This document shows, in pieces, positions 40,769 through 51,792 of a stretch of DNA of 64,000 nt. The translations under genes and the position numbers were made by a program. The DNA comes from Cerrena zonata (lineage: Eukaryota; Basidiomycota; Agaricomycetes; Polyporales; Cerrenaceae). The notes beneath the pieces are model-generated. The model had not been told where the DNA came from and ran no database searches. It saw only the letters and a program-made list of their open reading frames with translations. How positions within the stretch are numbered: the first letter of the stretch is position 1; every line of letters begins with the position of its first letter. The DNA lies in contig JASBNA010000045.1 of the NCBI GenBank assembly GCA_038087015.1, positions 62,001 to 126,000 on the forward strand. Reading direction: 5' to 3'.

Positions 40769-41122
40769 TCTTTGTCCGTGTATAATTTTAATGATATTAA
40801 TGAATCTTGATGATGAATCCTCCTGTAAAAAGATTAATGTAACGTTGTATTTGGTGTATGGGTGCATTGATCGGGCGTGTGTTTACCAGTGTAGCATGCA
40901 TGTGAAATGTACCACGCCCGTACATATGCTGTATAAGGGGCGTCGTTTAGTCGTAAACCCAAAAAAAAATTAGTGTGCCAGATCAAAACACGATGCTCAA
41001 TAGAAAAGTTTTTTTGTTATATAAAAGTACTCGATGCCCAATAGGGTGGAAATTTTTCAAAATTTTCAAAGTTCTTTCTTCTTTATTCTATTAGTTTATA
41101 ACTTTAGTCTTATTCAATTACA
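40769..41122. promoter_or_regulatory. SAH1 upstream region
   Basis: A 354-base gap. AAGGGGCG near 40936 is an AGGGG-type stress element, and GTTATATAAAAGTAC near 41015 is a TATA element about 105 bases before the ATG. CGGGCGTGTG and ACCACGCCCGTAC (around 40873 and 40910) form an imperfect GGGCGTG/CACGCCC inverted pair 30-40 bases apart. No gene was seen. Confidence 0.45.
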
Positions 41123-42472
41123 ATGTCTGCTCCAGCCCACAACTATAAAGTCGCTGATATCTCTTTAGCTGCCTTTGGTAGAAAAGATATTGAATTATCT
41201 GAAAATGAAATGCCAGGTTTAATGTACATCAGAAAGAAGTACGGTCCATCTCAACCATTGAAAGGTGCTAGAGTTGCTGGTTGTTTACATATGACCATTC
41301 AAACTGCTGTTTTGATTGAAACTTTGGTTGCTTTAGGTGCTGAAGTTACTTGGTCTTCTTGTAACATTTTCTCAACTCAAGATCACGCTGCTGCTGCCAT
41401 TGCTGCTGCTGGTGTTCCAGTTTTCGCTTGGAAAGGTGAAACTGATGAAGAATATGAATGGTGTATTGAACAACAATTATTTGCTTTCAAGGATAACAAA
41501 AAATTAAACTTGATTTTAGATGATGGTGGTGATTTAACTACTTTAGTTCATGAAAAATACCCAGAAATGTTAGATGACTGTTTTGGTTTATCTGAAGAAA
41601 CTACCACTGGTGTTCACCATTTATATAAAATGTTAAGAGATGGTAAATTGAAGGTTCCAGCTATTAACGTTAACGATTCTGTTACCAAATCTAAATTCGA
41701 TAACTTATACGGTTGTCGTGAATCTTTAATCGATGGTATTAAAAGAGCCACTGATGTTATGATTGCTGGTAAAGTTGCCATTGTTGCTGGTTTCGGTGAT
41801 GTTGGTAAAGGTTGTGCCATGGCCTTAAGAGGTATGGGTGCTAGAGTCATTGTTACCGAAATTGATCCAATTAATGCTTTACAAGCTGCTGTTTCTGGTT
41901 ACCAAGTTGCTCCATTAGATGAAGTTGCTTCTATTGGTCAAATCTTTGTTACCACTACTGGTTGTCGTGATATCATCACTGGTACTCATTTCGAACAAAT
42001 GCCAGAAGATGCTATTGTTTGTAACATTGGTCACTTTGATATCGAAATTGATGTTGCTTGGTTAAAAGCTAATGCTGAATCTGTTGTTAACATTAAACCT
42101 CAAGTTGACAGATACTTAATGAAAAACGGTCGTCACATTATCTTATTAGCTGAAGGTAGATTAGTCAACTTGGGTTGTGCCACTGGTCACTCTTCTTTCG
42201 TTATGTCTTGTTCTTTCTCTAATCAAGTTTTAGCTCAAATTGCTTTATTCAAAGCTGATGATGAACAATTCAGAACTCAATTCCCAGAATTCGGTAAAAA
42301 CTCCAAATTCGAATTAGGTGTTCACTTATTACCAAAAATCTTGGATGAAACCGTTGCTAAATGTCACTTAGACCACTTGGGTGCTAGATTAACCACCTTA
42401 ACTGACGTTCAAGCTGAATACTTGGGTATTCCTCAAGAAGGTCCATTCAAAGCTGAAATTTACAAATATTAA
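41123..42472 (+). CDS. SAH1: S-adenosyl-L-homocysteine hydrolase
   Basis: The 449-residue enzyme splits S-adenosylhomocysteine into adenosine and homocysteine, keeping methylation reactions going. Hallmarks are the N-terminal substrate region ([20 protein letters not shown]), catalytic segments ([33 protein letters not shown]), NAD binding at [19 protein letters not shown] (residues near 227) and the conserved C-terminus ending FKAEIYKY, equivalent to the Lys/Tyr NAD clamp of the partner subunit. Codon use is strongly biased (GGT, GCT, TTG/TTA, AGA) and I saw no in-frame CTG, consistent with high expression. The enzyme is a cytosolic tetramer. Confidence 0.96.
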   Translation: MSAPAHNYKVADISLAAFGRKDIELSENEMPGLMYIRKKYGPSQPLKGARVAGCLHMTIQTAVLIETLVALGAEVTWSSCNIFSTQDHAAAAIAAAGVPVFAWKGETDEEYEWCIEQQLFAFKDNKKLNLILDDGGDLTTLVHEKYPEMLDDCFGLSEETTTGVHHLYKMLRDGKLKVPAINVNDSVTKSKFDNLYGCRESLIDGIKRATDVMIAGKVAIVAGFGDVGKGCAMALRGMGARVIVTEIDPINALQAAVSGYQVAPLDEVASIGQIFVTTTGCRDIITGTHFEQMPEDAIVCNIGHFDIEIDVAWLKANAESVVNIKPQVDRYLMKNGRHIILLAEGRLVNLGCATGHSSFVMSCSFSNQVLAQIALFKADDEQFRTQFPEFGKNSKFELGVHLLPKILDETVAKCHLDHLGARLTTLTDVQAEYLGIPQEGPFKAEIYKY

Positions 42473-43144
42473 ACTTGTTAACCTCAGCGATTCAATTCTA
42501 AAGTCTGCCGATGATTATCATTTCTAATATTTTTTTTGCTCATTGGTATTTTACTGTATTTTATTTTTTATCTGCATCAACTGCATTTAATGACTTACTT
42601 TTTATGAATCAAGTTATGTTTAAATGATTATTCTACTTTTTTTTGTTTGAACATGTTTTTTTTTACTTTTAAACTTTTTATACTGGGTTATCATTACTTC
42701 TTTTTCTTTCTTCATTTTTTTTTTTATCATATTCAATTTGAACTGATAACGGTAGATTTTTATACACATCTATATAATTTTAATAAAGGTATCCTCAACG
42801 GATTTAAAAAAAAAATAAGTTACAATATCGTAGGAAGGCATTTATTACATCATGATTTGATTTTTACCCCTTAATCATTTTATTGCAGTTGAGTACTCGA
42901 CAAGCTCAAAATTCTGATCTATATATTGAGTTATTTTCCTTCAAGCTTTTCCTATATTCGATATCTTCGTTAATGCTACAAGATAGTTTCAAAATAAATA
43001 TAATATAATATTAAATATTAAGTATTAATTGAATAAGATTGTCATATAAGATCTTATGTCAAACTATTAAATGATTAAACCAATTATTTGGGTTGCAAAA
43101 AAATGTGAAGAGAAAAAAAATAAAGCTAAACAGCTATAATGTAT
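42473..43144. other. Intergenic region, convergent SAH1 and permease 3' flanks
   Basis: A 672-base AT-rich gap between convergent genes, with T-rich stretches (42530-42560, 42650-42730) and short TAATATTAAATATTAAG sequence near 43005. A plus-strand 75-codon frame (42647-42874) is Phe/Tyr-rich and AT-driven, and is judged spurious. Confidence 0.5.
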
Positions 43145-44881
43145 CTAGAATAACCAATCAAAAAATCTCAGAAGCCAAGAACGGCCTTTTGGCTTACCTT
43201 CAATTTCAAGTTTACTAAAGTATTCGTATTCGTGTTGTTCGACTAATTCCAAACCACTGATTAAATCAGCCTCCTGAGGCTTATTAAATTTAAATTCAGT
43301 TTTTTTGAAAACTTTCCAACAAATTGCAATAAAAATAGAAGTGAATAACATAATGTATGAGAATAAGAATTCATCAATTGACCAATTACCTGGTAAGAAA
43401 ACAGTATAACCTAAAACACAAACCATTGCAATTAAGAAAAACAAAGTGAAATAAACCGAATATGGTTGAAACCAAGATTTATAAACAAATTCGTCCCTAT
43501 TAATATTTTGAACTTTAACAGCCCTATAAAATCCGATATAGGCAATGGCCATATAAACATAGTTTAATACTTGGGATCCAGTACATAAACTAACAATATA
43601 TCCTAATGCATTGGAAGATCCTGTTCCTAATTGCATTAAAGATAATAATGAAAATCCAACTGACACACCAATGCAGTATATTGGAACACCATTTTTAGTT
43701 ACTGCACTGAAAATTCTTGGGGCTACTCCTTGAGTTGACATGGCATATAAAATTCTTGAAGAGCAGTACATGAATGAATTTCCTGCTGAAAAAGCTGCAG
43801 TTATGATGACTGCATTAATTAAGTCAGGTAAGCCTTTAATACCCAAATTGACCATTGCAATGACATAAGGAGAAGAAGAAGCATTTGAACCAGAACCAGA
43901 GTTATTGATTAGAGATTTATCATTATAAGCAACTAAGATTCCAACTGAAAGAGCACCCAAAACGTAAAAAATGACAAGACGATAAATAACAGTATGGAAA
44001 GCAATTGCCATTGAACCAGGGTATTTTTTGGTACCTCTTGGATTTTGAGCTTCACCAGCAACTACTGATAATAGTTCCGGACCAATAATAGTGAAAGAAG
44101 CGTTAATAGTGGCACCTAAAATAGCTTGAAAATTTCCAGAAGCACCAGTACTAATATATTCATTTAAAGGAGCACCATCAATTCTCCAATTACGGAAACC
44201 AAAAGCATCATGCTTTGGATTACCACCAACCATTGCAATAAAAGTGAAAAAAATTAAACCTGAAGTTAAAAGTAATTTTGAAATAGCCAACCAAAATTCA
44301 GCTTCACCATAAATTCTTACCACAAAGATATTTATGATTAAATATAATAGAATTTGAATAACTAGAGGAATAATTGGAGAATAATCATCTCTCCAATAAT
44401 GGATCATACTGTTAACTGCAGTAATTTCAAAAGGAATGTAAATACTATACATGAAATAAAAATTATAACCAGCGGCAATTTCTAGAGCTTCATCAACCGT
44501 TCTTCCTAAGAAATTGATATAAGGTAAATGAACTGGTAAATAACAAGTCATTTCACCAGCACAACTTGATAATAAATAAATAATAAAAGTCCAAAAACTA
44601 TAACCGATTAATAAACCTAAAGGCCCGCCCTTAAGTAATCCACTACCGATTGAAATATATAAACTAGTACTAATAGCAGCTGAAAAACTAATAAAATTAA
44701 CCATTCTGCCAGTTAAAGATCTACTAACATTATTTGAAGTTGATAATAGATTTGTTCTTGAATCTGCTGAACTATTTGAACTTTTACTACTAGTTGAATG
44801 CATATTTGAATGTTGAGATAAACTATAATTCTCATCATTATCATTGACCACCAAGGGTCGTTTGTTTCTTGTTTGAGACAT
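43145..44881 (-). CDS. Amino-acid permease (yeast AAT/YAT family)
   Basis: The 578-residue protein has a Ser/Asn-rich cytosolic N-terminus (about 1-55) and about 12 membrane segments. Family blocks are RMVNFISFSAAISTSLYISI and GSGLLKGGPLGLLIGYSFWT (TM1, substrate site), GEMTCYLPVHLPYINF, an AGEAQNPRGTKKYPGSMAIA cytosolic loop and SRILYAMSTQGVAPRIF. The AAT family imports amino acids with protons. The substrate is not deducible, and the ISIGSGLLKGGP segment replaces the usual IGTGLF of many members. GAP-, CAN- and DIP5-type relatives cannot be told apart here. The short C-terminus ends RSWLLRFFDWLF. Confidence 0.85.
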   Translation of the reverse strand: MSQTRNKRPLVVNDNDENYSLSQHSNMHSTSSKSSNSSADSRTNLLSTSNNVSRSLTGRMVNFISFSAAISTSLYISIGSGLLKGGPLGLLIGYSFWTFIIYLLSSCAGEMTCYLPVHLPYINFLGRTVDEALEIAAGYNFYFMYSIYIPFEITAVNSMIHYWRDDYSPIIPLVIQILLYLIINIFVVRIYGEAEFWLAISKLLLTSGLIFFTFIAMVGGNPKHDAFGFRNWRIDGAPLNEYISTGASGNFQAILGATINASFTIIGPELLSVVAGEAQNPRGTKKYPGSMAIAFHTVIYRLVIFYVLGALSVGILVAYNDKSLINNSGSGSNASSSPYVIAMVNLGIKGLPDLINAVIITAAFSAGNSFMYCSSRILYAMSTQGVAPRIFSAVTKNGVPIYCIGVSVGFSLLSLMQLGTGSSNALGYIVSLCTGSQVLNYVYMAIAYIGFYRAVKVQNINRDEFVYKSWFQPYSVYFTLFFLIAMVCVLGYTVFLPGNWSIDEFLFSYIMLFTSIFIAICWKVFKKTEFKFNKPQEADLISGLELVEQHEYEYFSKLEIEGKPKGRSWLLRFFDWLF

Positions 44882-45945
44882 TTAAGCGAATGAATGGGAT
44901 AGGAAAGAAAGACAATTGTAAATCAAAAGAATATCAAAAGAGAAAAAGTCATATAATGATCTAGACGGAAATTTTCATCATTTTATAAAGTGCCGTAACT
45001 AAATGATGGTTAAAGGAAAGAATTTTAGCTTGAAAATAGGCCAAGGCAACAGATGTCAACTAGAATGCAAAAAGGTAAAGAATAAAGGAAAAAGGAAGGA
45101 AAGAAGTTAAAATAACAAAGGCATGGAAAATGCAAGGCAAACGGCATTAATACCATGCTACATATTCACGAATTAATTACAAATAAAAACTTATTCATAG
45201 AAAACATCATTGGTTCAAAAAATTATATGAGATCAATAACAAAGTTAAATAGATAAGGCACTAATGTAAGGAGTAAAAAGTTAAAAATCAAGTACATTAA
45301 GTTACAAAGAAATGATTAAATCTTGTACTATTATTATTTGCCTTTTTCAATTTTTCTTTTTTTTTTTCGTTTTATTCATTTTTACCTTGTACAATGATTC
45401 GTTTTTTGTTAACAAAATAATTATATTTGTTGTAATTTAAGGTTGTTGGATTACGATTTAGTTCAAAATCATTGATGCAAGATTGGTTATTAATTAGCAA
45501 ATCAATCAATTTTTTTCGTCAAAAATATAACTTTTCCTCTTTGTTAAACTTAATTATCTTCTTTGTTCATAATAAGTCCTTTGTTGATCAATGTTCTGTT
45601 GCAATGGTGATTCGGACTGGCACTGCTCCATCTCACAGGAAAAAATTTGATAATCCTTTTTAAATTTTCAGTCCTAAGTTGTTGGTCCTAGGTCTTGTCT
45701 TATTAAGATCTTCGTTCTAAGTACAATATTTGATGGGCACCAGTGATTTAATTGTCTGCGAAAGCCGTTTCTCATTGGGCATTGTCCACTGTTGTACTCC
45801 CATCGCTAAAATTGTAATGCATCTGATGCTATATATGCCTTTCAACTTGGTTTGATTTCTTTGCGGTTTATTAATACATGAATTTTTCTTTTTCACTTTT
45901 TCCACTTTCACCTTAAGTTTTGAACTTTGATTTTATCTTCGCCTG
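44882..45945. other. Gene-poor region downstream of nothing: permease promoter and unassigned DNA
   Basis: The permease promoter occupies roughly 44882-45300 (A/G-rich on the plus strand). After it come T-rich tracts (45345-45372). Frames of 60-65 codons around 45472-45663 and 45717-45911 have no family features. A TGTTGG at 45680 could start a retrotransposon LTR, but no matching end with target duplication was found. Confidence 0.4.
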
Positions 45946-46240
45946 GGTTTAATGCCAGATCTTGCCGATACAATCTGAAGTAATCGCTAGCGGGAGTGCT
46001 TTCAATATAGCCTGTGTCGCACCAGGCATACATTTACTTTCAGAGGGCTCTGCCCCGTCCTCGTATCTTGTACGAGGCGGTTCAGTTGGAGAAAAAGGTA
46101 AATCTTTGGTCGACAAAGTTTCCCTTAACAACGTAATGAGTAGGTTAGTGTTGCTAAGTGAGGATGAATATACTTGGGCTATGGCTCTCACGGGACCTCT
46201 AACTTATAGGTATCTACAGGATATTGTATTGTAGGTGTCT
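45946..46240. other. GC-rich hairpin island with open frames on both strands
   Basis: This block is visibly richer in G and C than its surroundings and stays open on both strands (plus 45962-46234, minus 45949-46191). It includes CAGAGGGCTCTG (46041-46052 region, a palindrome with a GG centre) and CCTCGTA-TCTTG-TACGAGG (46059-46077, a 7-bp stem with a 5-base loop). The two overlapping frames encode no recognised domain, so neither is called as a gene. Possibilities are a structured RNA, an LTR-like piece of the nearby decayed element, or transferred DNA. Confidence 0.4.
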
Positions 46241-48545
46241 GTATATTTAGTAGTATACTTCTGGTATACTTCTGTTATACTTATAGTATACTTTACGTTT
46301 TTCGTTTTTGCAGTAACCACGAAATTGCAAAAAGAGTTTTTTTTAGGATTGCAACCTCCGCCAGCTGCAAAAACCGCCCAAACAAGTCTCTCCACTCAAC
46401 AAACAACAAGCGAAATGACTGCTCAAATGATTTTTTCAAAAGTGTATTGAGTTGTCTCGTGATGCCTTATTGTTTTACGAGGATTCTAGTCACAATGTCC
46501 TGCTCCGATACATGATAAAACATTCGTCAAAAGTAAAAGAGACATCCGTACATTAATGAAACATCCGTACATCTGATAATTTTGTATAGCTTTTACTTGA
46601 AAGATACATTCTACGAATGCAGTTAATTCACTAGCAACAGAACTGCTATTAACCAGCATCTGACGTTTTGATCCTCATTTAGTTACCATTTAGATAAATC
46701 ACATAAGCTGTAATCTGTCTTCTGTCTTCTTGTACTGGAGCATGTGAAGCATCAACATAAGCATCAAAAAATAGATTATGTAGATCAGTAAACGTACTGG
46801 TCAACTTTATCCTTCAGCTGTTCTGTATATATGTGTTATGCAATATATTAACTTTCCATATTCTGACTCATTTGGATTATTATTCTTCGAACTCGTCAGA
46901 TTCATAGCATGGCTTATATCCGGTCTGGCTCCTTGAGTGAGCCATATTAATCTTTCAACACCAGAATGATATACTTTCTTTACATCGTCAGTGAGGAGCT
47001 TAGTTTCTCAGAGTTCTAATTCCCGGAAACGACCGTTTAATGCCGATGAATTTGATTTTTTGTAAGGTTTTTTTTTTTAGTTATATTTTCAGTATAGTGT
47101 TTTTAATTAATTTTGAATCCTTCTTTATTTCTACTAAATTCAATACCGATATATCTCTGAATTTGACCTAGGTAATTAAGATCAAAATTGATAATTCTAT
47201 CTTAAAGTTTTCTAAATTCGTATTATTGGACGAAGTTAAAAATGAAACATCCACATGTAAGACTATGTAAAGCACCAGGCCATCGTCGTGAGTTTTATGA
47301 AAGACCCCACGGCCATCTTTTTCTTCACCTAAACTTAAATTCAATAACACGCTTGTAGTATATTCATACCAATTCATATCCTGATTGTTTCATATCATAA
47401 AACCACCAGATTGTCTTATATATAATATATAATTTCCATACTTTTGTAGAACACAAAGGATGTTTCTTATAATTAGAACTATTTTGTTTTAAATGGGATT
47501 TTTATAATTTGGCAAAATATATATCACAAGCTCTTTGATTTTGATCTGTTCAACTTCTAAAGTATACTTTATCTATTGCCATAATCGACGGATGAAAATT
47601 AGTTGATCCCACTTCCCAACATGATGATTTAAATACCGATCTAGTTGCAAATTCGTAGTCTTTGAATTCTTCGACCTTACTATGGAAATCTTTAAGATAA
47701 ACATGTGTAATGTAAAACAAAGTTTCTTTACGACGTCACCTCAAATGTTTTTCAAAAACACAGATATCATCGAAACCAATACCATTTTTAAGTTCCCCTA
47801 GCTAAAGATTTCATTGAGTAGACTCGCTTCACTGGTTCCGGGTGTGCTTCACAAATCTTAGCAAGAGTCCGACATTATTTGAAACATTTTCAGTTTGTTG
47901 ATTTTCAAATGATTTTTTATTGGTTGATAATTTTTCGGTGGATTTATTAATGGAAAAGCTTTTGATTATCAAAGGACATTATTAAAGATTTTTTAAGCAA
48001 GTTTTGACTTCCAATCTGTTGAATTTGAGTTGGTTTGAGTCGTATGTACGGCTGTAAATCCAATTGATAATAAGCTGTAAAGTAACAGCCTGAAGATATA
48101 ATTTATTGTTTTTATATAATAAAAAAATGCAAGCAATATAATTTTTTTGTTATAGAGAGAAGAATTACTTATGACTAAAGTAACCAAGTGAAGAGTAAGA
48201 AAGAAAATTATTTAATCGAGAAGCATCTATATACTACTGAGATACTTTCGTCACTGCCCCCCCTCATCCTTTACTGCCATTTTGTCTTCTCTTGCAACAT
48301 AAAACTATAATAGAATAACTTTCAACTCCTTCAGTGACATTGTTCTTATTTGTTTTGCAATTTGCAACATGTTCACAATAGCAGATGTACGGATTTTGTG
48401 AACCAACAACGGGGTCCGAGTCGTGTAGAGGTCGCGGCAGAACGCGGAGCTTATCGCTGGACCAGCACGGTTTATCTTCGACTCTTCAGTCAATTCAGCC
48501 CATTCAGTCATTAGTCATTAGTTCGGCTTATTAGTTCAGATTATC
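46241..48545. other. Gene-free region around the retroelement remnant
   Basis: Apart from the pol remnant at 46540-47400, the stretch 46241-46540 contains three spaced TATACTT(C/A)T(G/A) steps at 46255-46300. The stretch 47850-48545 has only short frames (47993-48187, 48305-48511) without family features. The last 250 bases are the RNase T2 promoter, with a C-run at 48257-48264. Confidence 0.5.
46540..47400 (-). pseudogene. Decayed Ty1/copia-type retrotransposon pol (reverse transcriptase and RNase H)
   Basis: Reading the minus strand gives, in order but across several frames and stops: WYEYTTSVLL (47350-47377), DDGLVLYIVLHVDVSFLTSS (47240-47300; the YVDD-type catalytic box is changed to HVDV), a RYIGIEFSRNKEGFKIN block (47108-47160), RLIWLTQGARPDISHAMN (46890-46965), then the copia RNase H segment VDASHAPVQEDRRQITAYVI (46700-46760) and SSVASELTAFVECIF (about 46600-46650). 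These blocks are in the copia RT to RNase H order, so identification as Pseudoviridae-type pol is firm, but there are many frame changes and stops and a key Asp is lost. It is dead. Traces may extend to about 47850. No gag, integrase or paired LTRs were recognised. Confidence 0.8.
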
Positions 48546-49763
48546 ATGATTTTAAGCTTGGGTTTGGTGGCCATTTGCACTGGCTTTGCTACAGGAGCAT
48601 ACGTTGAAAACCAGCAAGTATTGAACTATGAACTAGACCAATTTCAAACATGTCCAATTGATATTCCGTTAAGCTGTACCAATACGACTCCGGTCCAGAA
48701 TAGTTGTTGTTTTGAAAGTCCAGGAGGTATAATGTTGCAGACCCAGTTTTGGGATTACTATCCACCAATTGGGGATAATGAGACGTTTACCTTGCATGGG
48801 TTATGGCCAGATAATTGTGATGGTAGTTATGAACAATTTTGTGATGATAGCTTGAATTTAAAACAGAATGAAGTAGTTGATATTATCAAAAATCAGTATA
48901 AAGATGAAGAGTTAGTTGAATTTATGAAGTTAAATTGGAAGAATTTCAACGGGAACGATGAATCTTTATGGACTCATGAGTTTAATAAACACGGAACGTG
49001 TATTAAGACCATTAGATCCAAGTGTTTTGCTGATTATAAGGAAAATGAAAATGTTTATAAATTTTTCAATATCTCGGTTAATTTATTTAAAAAGTATCCC
49101 ACCTTTAAATTTTTAAATGAAGAAGGAATCATCCCATCAAATGATAAAACTTATACCAAGGAAGAAATCTCTAATGCCTTGAAGAAGAATTTTGATGGGA
49201 AACAAGTTTATTTCAAATGTAATAAGTATAATGCATTACAAGAGATTTGGTATTATCATCATTTAAAAGGATCACTTTTAAATGAAGATTTTGTACCAAT
49301 TGATAGTTTAATTAATTCAAATTGTCCAAATCAAGGTATTAAGTTCATACCTAAAAATCAAGGTTTCAAACCACCACCAAATCAACCCCCAAAGTCTCCT
49401 AATAGAGGATACCTTAAATTATCCAATAATCCCGGTTGTCTCATAAGTAATGGACAATGGTATCAATATGGAACTTGTGCCACATATCAAATCAATCAAC
49501 TGGCCTTTGGTGGTTACAATATTAAATCGTCAAAGGGATATTGTGGAATTGACTCAAATGACCGATTAAATTGTAATAGTCAAAATCAACCCCTGAGATA
49601 CCAATTTCATTTCGATAAAGAACTGAAAGAAATCAGTTATGGTTCAGTTAATCAATGGTGTTTTGACGATAAAGGTAAACACGGTCATGGCAAATACGTT
49701 CAAGTTCCAATTAAATTAAACAAAGATAATTGCGAATCCCCATTCACAATTAAACTTGTTTGA
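48546..49763 (+). CDS. RNY1: Secreted or vacuolar RNase T2
   Basis: The 405-residue enzyme cleaves RNA and belongs to the T2 family (Rny1 type). It starts with a signal peptide (MILSLGLVAICTGFATGAYV). The catalytic blocks are CAS I FTLHGLWPDNC (His84) and CAS II LWTHEFNKHGTC (Glu145, His149), with paired cysteines around them. An extended C-terminal domain (about 275-405) follows a Pro-rich linker (PPPNQPPKSPN), as in yeast Rny1; this domain is thought to bind the cell wall or cell surface. Family knowledge: Rny1 is vacuolar or secreted and released during oxidative stress, cleaving tRNA. Candida genomes carry more than one copy, so paralogue identity is open. Confidence 0.88.
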   Translation: MILSLGLVAICTGFATGAYVENQQVLNYELDQFQTCPIDIPLSCTNTTPVQNSCCFESPGGIMLQTQFWDYYPPIGDNETFTLHGLWPDNCDGSYEQFCDDSLNLKQNEVVDIIKNQYKDEELVEFMKLNWKNFNGNDESLWTHEFNKHGTCIKTIRSKCFADYKENENVYKFFNISVNLFKKYPTFKFLNEEGIIPSNDKTYTKEEISNALKKNFDGKQVYFKCNKYNALQEIWYYHHLKGSLLNEDFVPIDSLINSNCPNQGIKFIPKNQGFKPPPNQPPKSPNRGYLKLSNNPGCLISNGQWYQYGTCATYQINQLAFGGYNIKSSKGYCGIDSNDRLNCNSQNQPLRYQFHFDKELKEISYGSVNQWCFDDKGKHGHGKYVQVPIKLNKDNCESPFTIKLV

Positions 49764-49872
49764 ACTAAAAGTACAGTTTGTAGTTTACGAAAAAACGATT
49801 ATTATTTATGTATTATTTATGTAAAACATGAATCACAAGAAAAGAAAAGAAAAGAAAATAAGAGATAATAAA

Positions 49873-50568
49873 CTAAGACTGGGCAACCTGGGAGTCACTT
49901 TCTTTAGTCACTGGGGCCTCAGCAGGTGCCTCAGCAGGTGGTGCCTCAGCCGGTACTTCAGCTTGGTCAGTTTGCTCCAATGGGGCAGATTCAGTGCTTG
50001 CCGCTTTGGACTCACTAACCGCATCAGTTTTTTGATTTTCGGGATCACTTGTAAGATTAGTTGAGAATTTGGGGTAAATTCCTCCTAATTGCAAAATATT
50101 AAATTCAGTTAAAGAGCCAATTCCTCCTGAGGTATTTAAAGGTATCATTGAGTAAATTACCAGTAACGCTAATGAAACTATAAAACTTAACCATCCAAAT
50201 AAGGTAAAGGCAATTAATGCATGGCTGATTTTACAATCTGTAGTATCATAATAAAACCCATAATAATATCCAGAACATGATATTGATCCAGTGTCATCAG
50301 TAATAAGTGCAAATGAAATAAGCCAAAATATGAAAAATACACCTTCACAAATTATAAGCACAATTGGTTGGAGGTACTGTATCACATAAGGAGTCAATAC
50401 AACCAAAAGATAAACTAAACTAAATACTGATATAATAAGTATATATATGCCTCTGCCATACAGATAATCATTAATCAACCCACCACTTAATCCAAGTACA
50501 ATAACACTAATGATCAATTGAATTGATCTGATTAAAACTGCAGTAGTAAACTTTGTTAAAAACATCAT
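49873..50568 (-). CDS. MARVEL-domain four-pass membrane protein
   Basis: The 231-residue protein has four membrane segments at about 11-35, 42-65, 70-92 and 117-145, within a MARVEL-type domain. A Cys (DCKISHALIAFTLFGWLSF) precedes the fourth segment as in Nce102-type proteins. The C-terminal tail (about 175-231) is hydrophilic with Ala/Glu/Pro repeats (AEAPAEAPVTKESDSQ). Family knowledge: such proteins organise eisosomes and MCC domains of the plasma membrane or act in sterol-related stress. The family is expanded in Candida, so the precise paralogue cannot be given. It starts at the first of two adjacent Met codons. Confidence 0.75.
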   Translation of the reverse strand: MMFLTKFTTAVLIRSIQLIISVIVLGLSGGLINDYLYGRGIYILIISVFSLVYLLVVLTPYVIQYLQPIVLIICEGVFFIFWLISFALITDDTGSISCSGYYYGFYYDTTDCKISHALIAFTLFGWLSFIVSLALLVIYSMIPLNTSGGIGSLTEFNILQLGGIYPKFSTNLTSDPENQKTDAVSESKAASTESAPLEQTDQAEVPAEAPPAEAPAEAPVTKESDSQVAQS

Positions 50569-50812
50569 CCTTGACCTATATTCTACACCCGCTGAAGAAA
50601 AGTGGCATCCCCTGGTTTATATACTTTTTAGAATGTGATGTATCACATTGGTAACCAATACAAAAACAAAATTACAGGTTTTTTTATGACAAAGTTACAG
50701 GTATTTTTATATGAGCGGCTAAAACAAATCGTATATTTTACAGCGGCTAACGATTTTCTCTTTTCTTTTATTTACTTATTTTCTTCTTCTGTTCCTCTTC
50801 TTTTCTTTTCCT
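50569..50812. other. Intergenic gap, MARVEL promoter and 3' flank of the next gene
   Basis: A 244-base gap with T-rich pyrimidine tracts (50757-50812). Nothing gene-like was seen. Confidence 0.4.
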
Positions 50813-51346
50813 TTACTGCTTTACTTTCTTTTGAAGTTCCTCGTATAGGTAGTCACTTAGTTTGACTAGACCAGCACCATTACAGATTCTATACAAGTTG
50901 TTACTTTCGTAGCTTCCCGGTACAATCTTACCCGATTCATTTACCATCACGTAACCATAGATATTGTCGACCTCGGGGATTCTGCCGTACCTGGGGATTT
51001 CTCGAAAATCATAGATAGGCATGAACAGGTTAGCGTTGGCTCCGGCCTCTACTATAAATGCAAAATCATTCTGGATCGAATCTCCAATAAACTTATGTAA
51101 TAGCGATACGAATTCTTCGTTAACGTGGAAGTTCCCGGGCGTCACGTTGCGTTTGGAGTCACACCATCCCACAGCGAGAGTTGTAGGCTCTGGGGTGAGG
51201 TTGAAAGTGAAAAGTCCCTTTTCGTTATCGTGAATGTATATTTGGTCATTGAGGTGGTACTTGCTATAGAAACGATATGCGTTGAAAGGATTTCGGATAC
51301 CGTTTCGAGGGAAAGAACGGGTTATGCTTCTTATTGGGTGGATCAT
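50813..51346 (-). CDS. Small conserved-looking mitochondrial protein of unknown function
   Basis: Not recognised. The 177-residue protein starts with an Arg/Ser-rich presequence of the mitochondrial kind (MIHPIRSITRSFPRNGIRNP). It has a compact body with YIHDNEKGLFTFNLTPEPTTLAVGWC-like and PEVDNIYGYVMVNESGKIVPGSYES segments. No metal or nucleotide motif and no membrane segment was seen. Base composition is slightly richer in G and C than its neighbours. The start at 51344-51346 is the first Met of the frame. Confidence 0.6.
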   Translation of the reverse strand: MIHPIRSITRSFPRNGIRNPFNAYRFYSKYHLNDQIYIHDNEKGLFTFNLTPEPTTLAVGWCDSKRNVTPGNFHVNEEFVSLLHKFIGDSIQNDFAFIVEAGANANLFMPIYDFREIPRYGRIPEVDNIYGYVMVNESGKIVPGSYESNNLYRICNGAGLVKLSDYLYEELQKKVKQ

Positions 51347-51792
51347 GCTTGCAAAGTGTGGAGTATCGATGTAATTTGATTGCTTTCAAGACTCGTTTTC
51401 TTCTTGAGTTTTTTCACTTTCTCTTCACTACCTCAACTTTTTGGTCCCGCACTATCTGAAAATGCTGCAAAAAAAGACAAAACATTACAAAAATTTGTAG
51501 AGCACTTGAAATTTTATTAAAAAGTCCATATATATATATATTAGTTACAGAAAGTTTCTAATTTTTAGAATTGATTAAGAGAGTAAGAAAGAATAAAAAT
51601 ATTAAAATTCCTCATATTGCTGGTTGCCTCAACAAATATGTCTTTTGAGAAAAAAAAAAAAAAATCGAATAACAACTAATTAAAGCCTTCGAAAATAGGT
51701 ATCAAAATTCGATGTTAGAAATTATAAAGCCCCGGTAAAAATATTAAGCTAACCAAAAAGTAAGCCACAGAAATTTTGAAAAACTAACTTGC
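51347..51792. other. 3' flank of adhesin 1 and promoter of the small mitochondrial gene
   Basis: A 446-base gap containing TATATATATATA near 51529-51541, A-runs (51651-51664) and ordinary AT-rich sequence. No gene was seen. Confidence 0.4.

Noticed and set aside
45680..46401. Possible 720-bp LTR with TG...CA ends
   Set aside because: TGTTGG at 45680 and CAACA near 46401 could be ends, but flanks show no 5-bp duplication and no second copy or polypurine tract was found.
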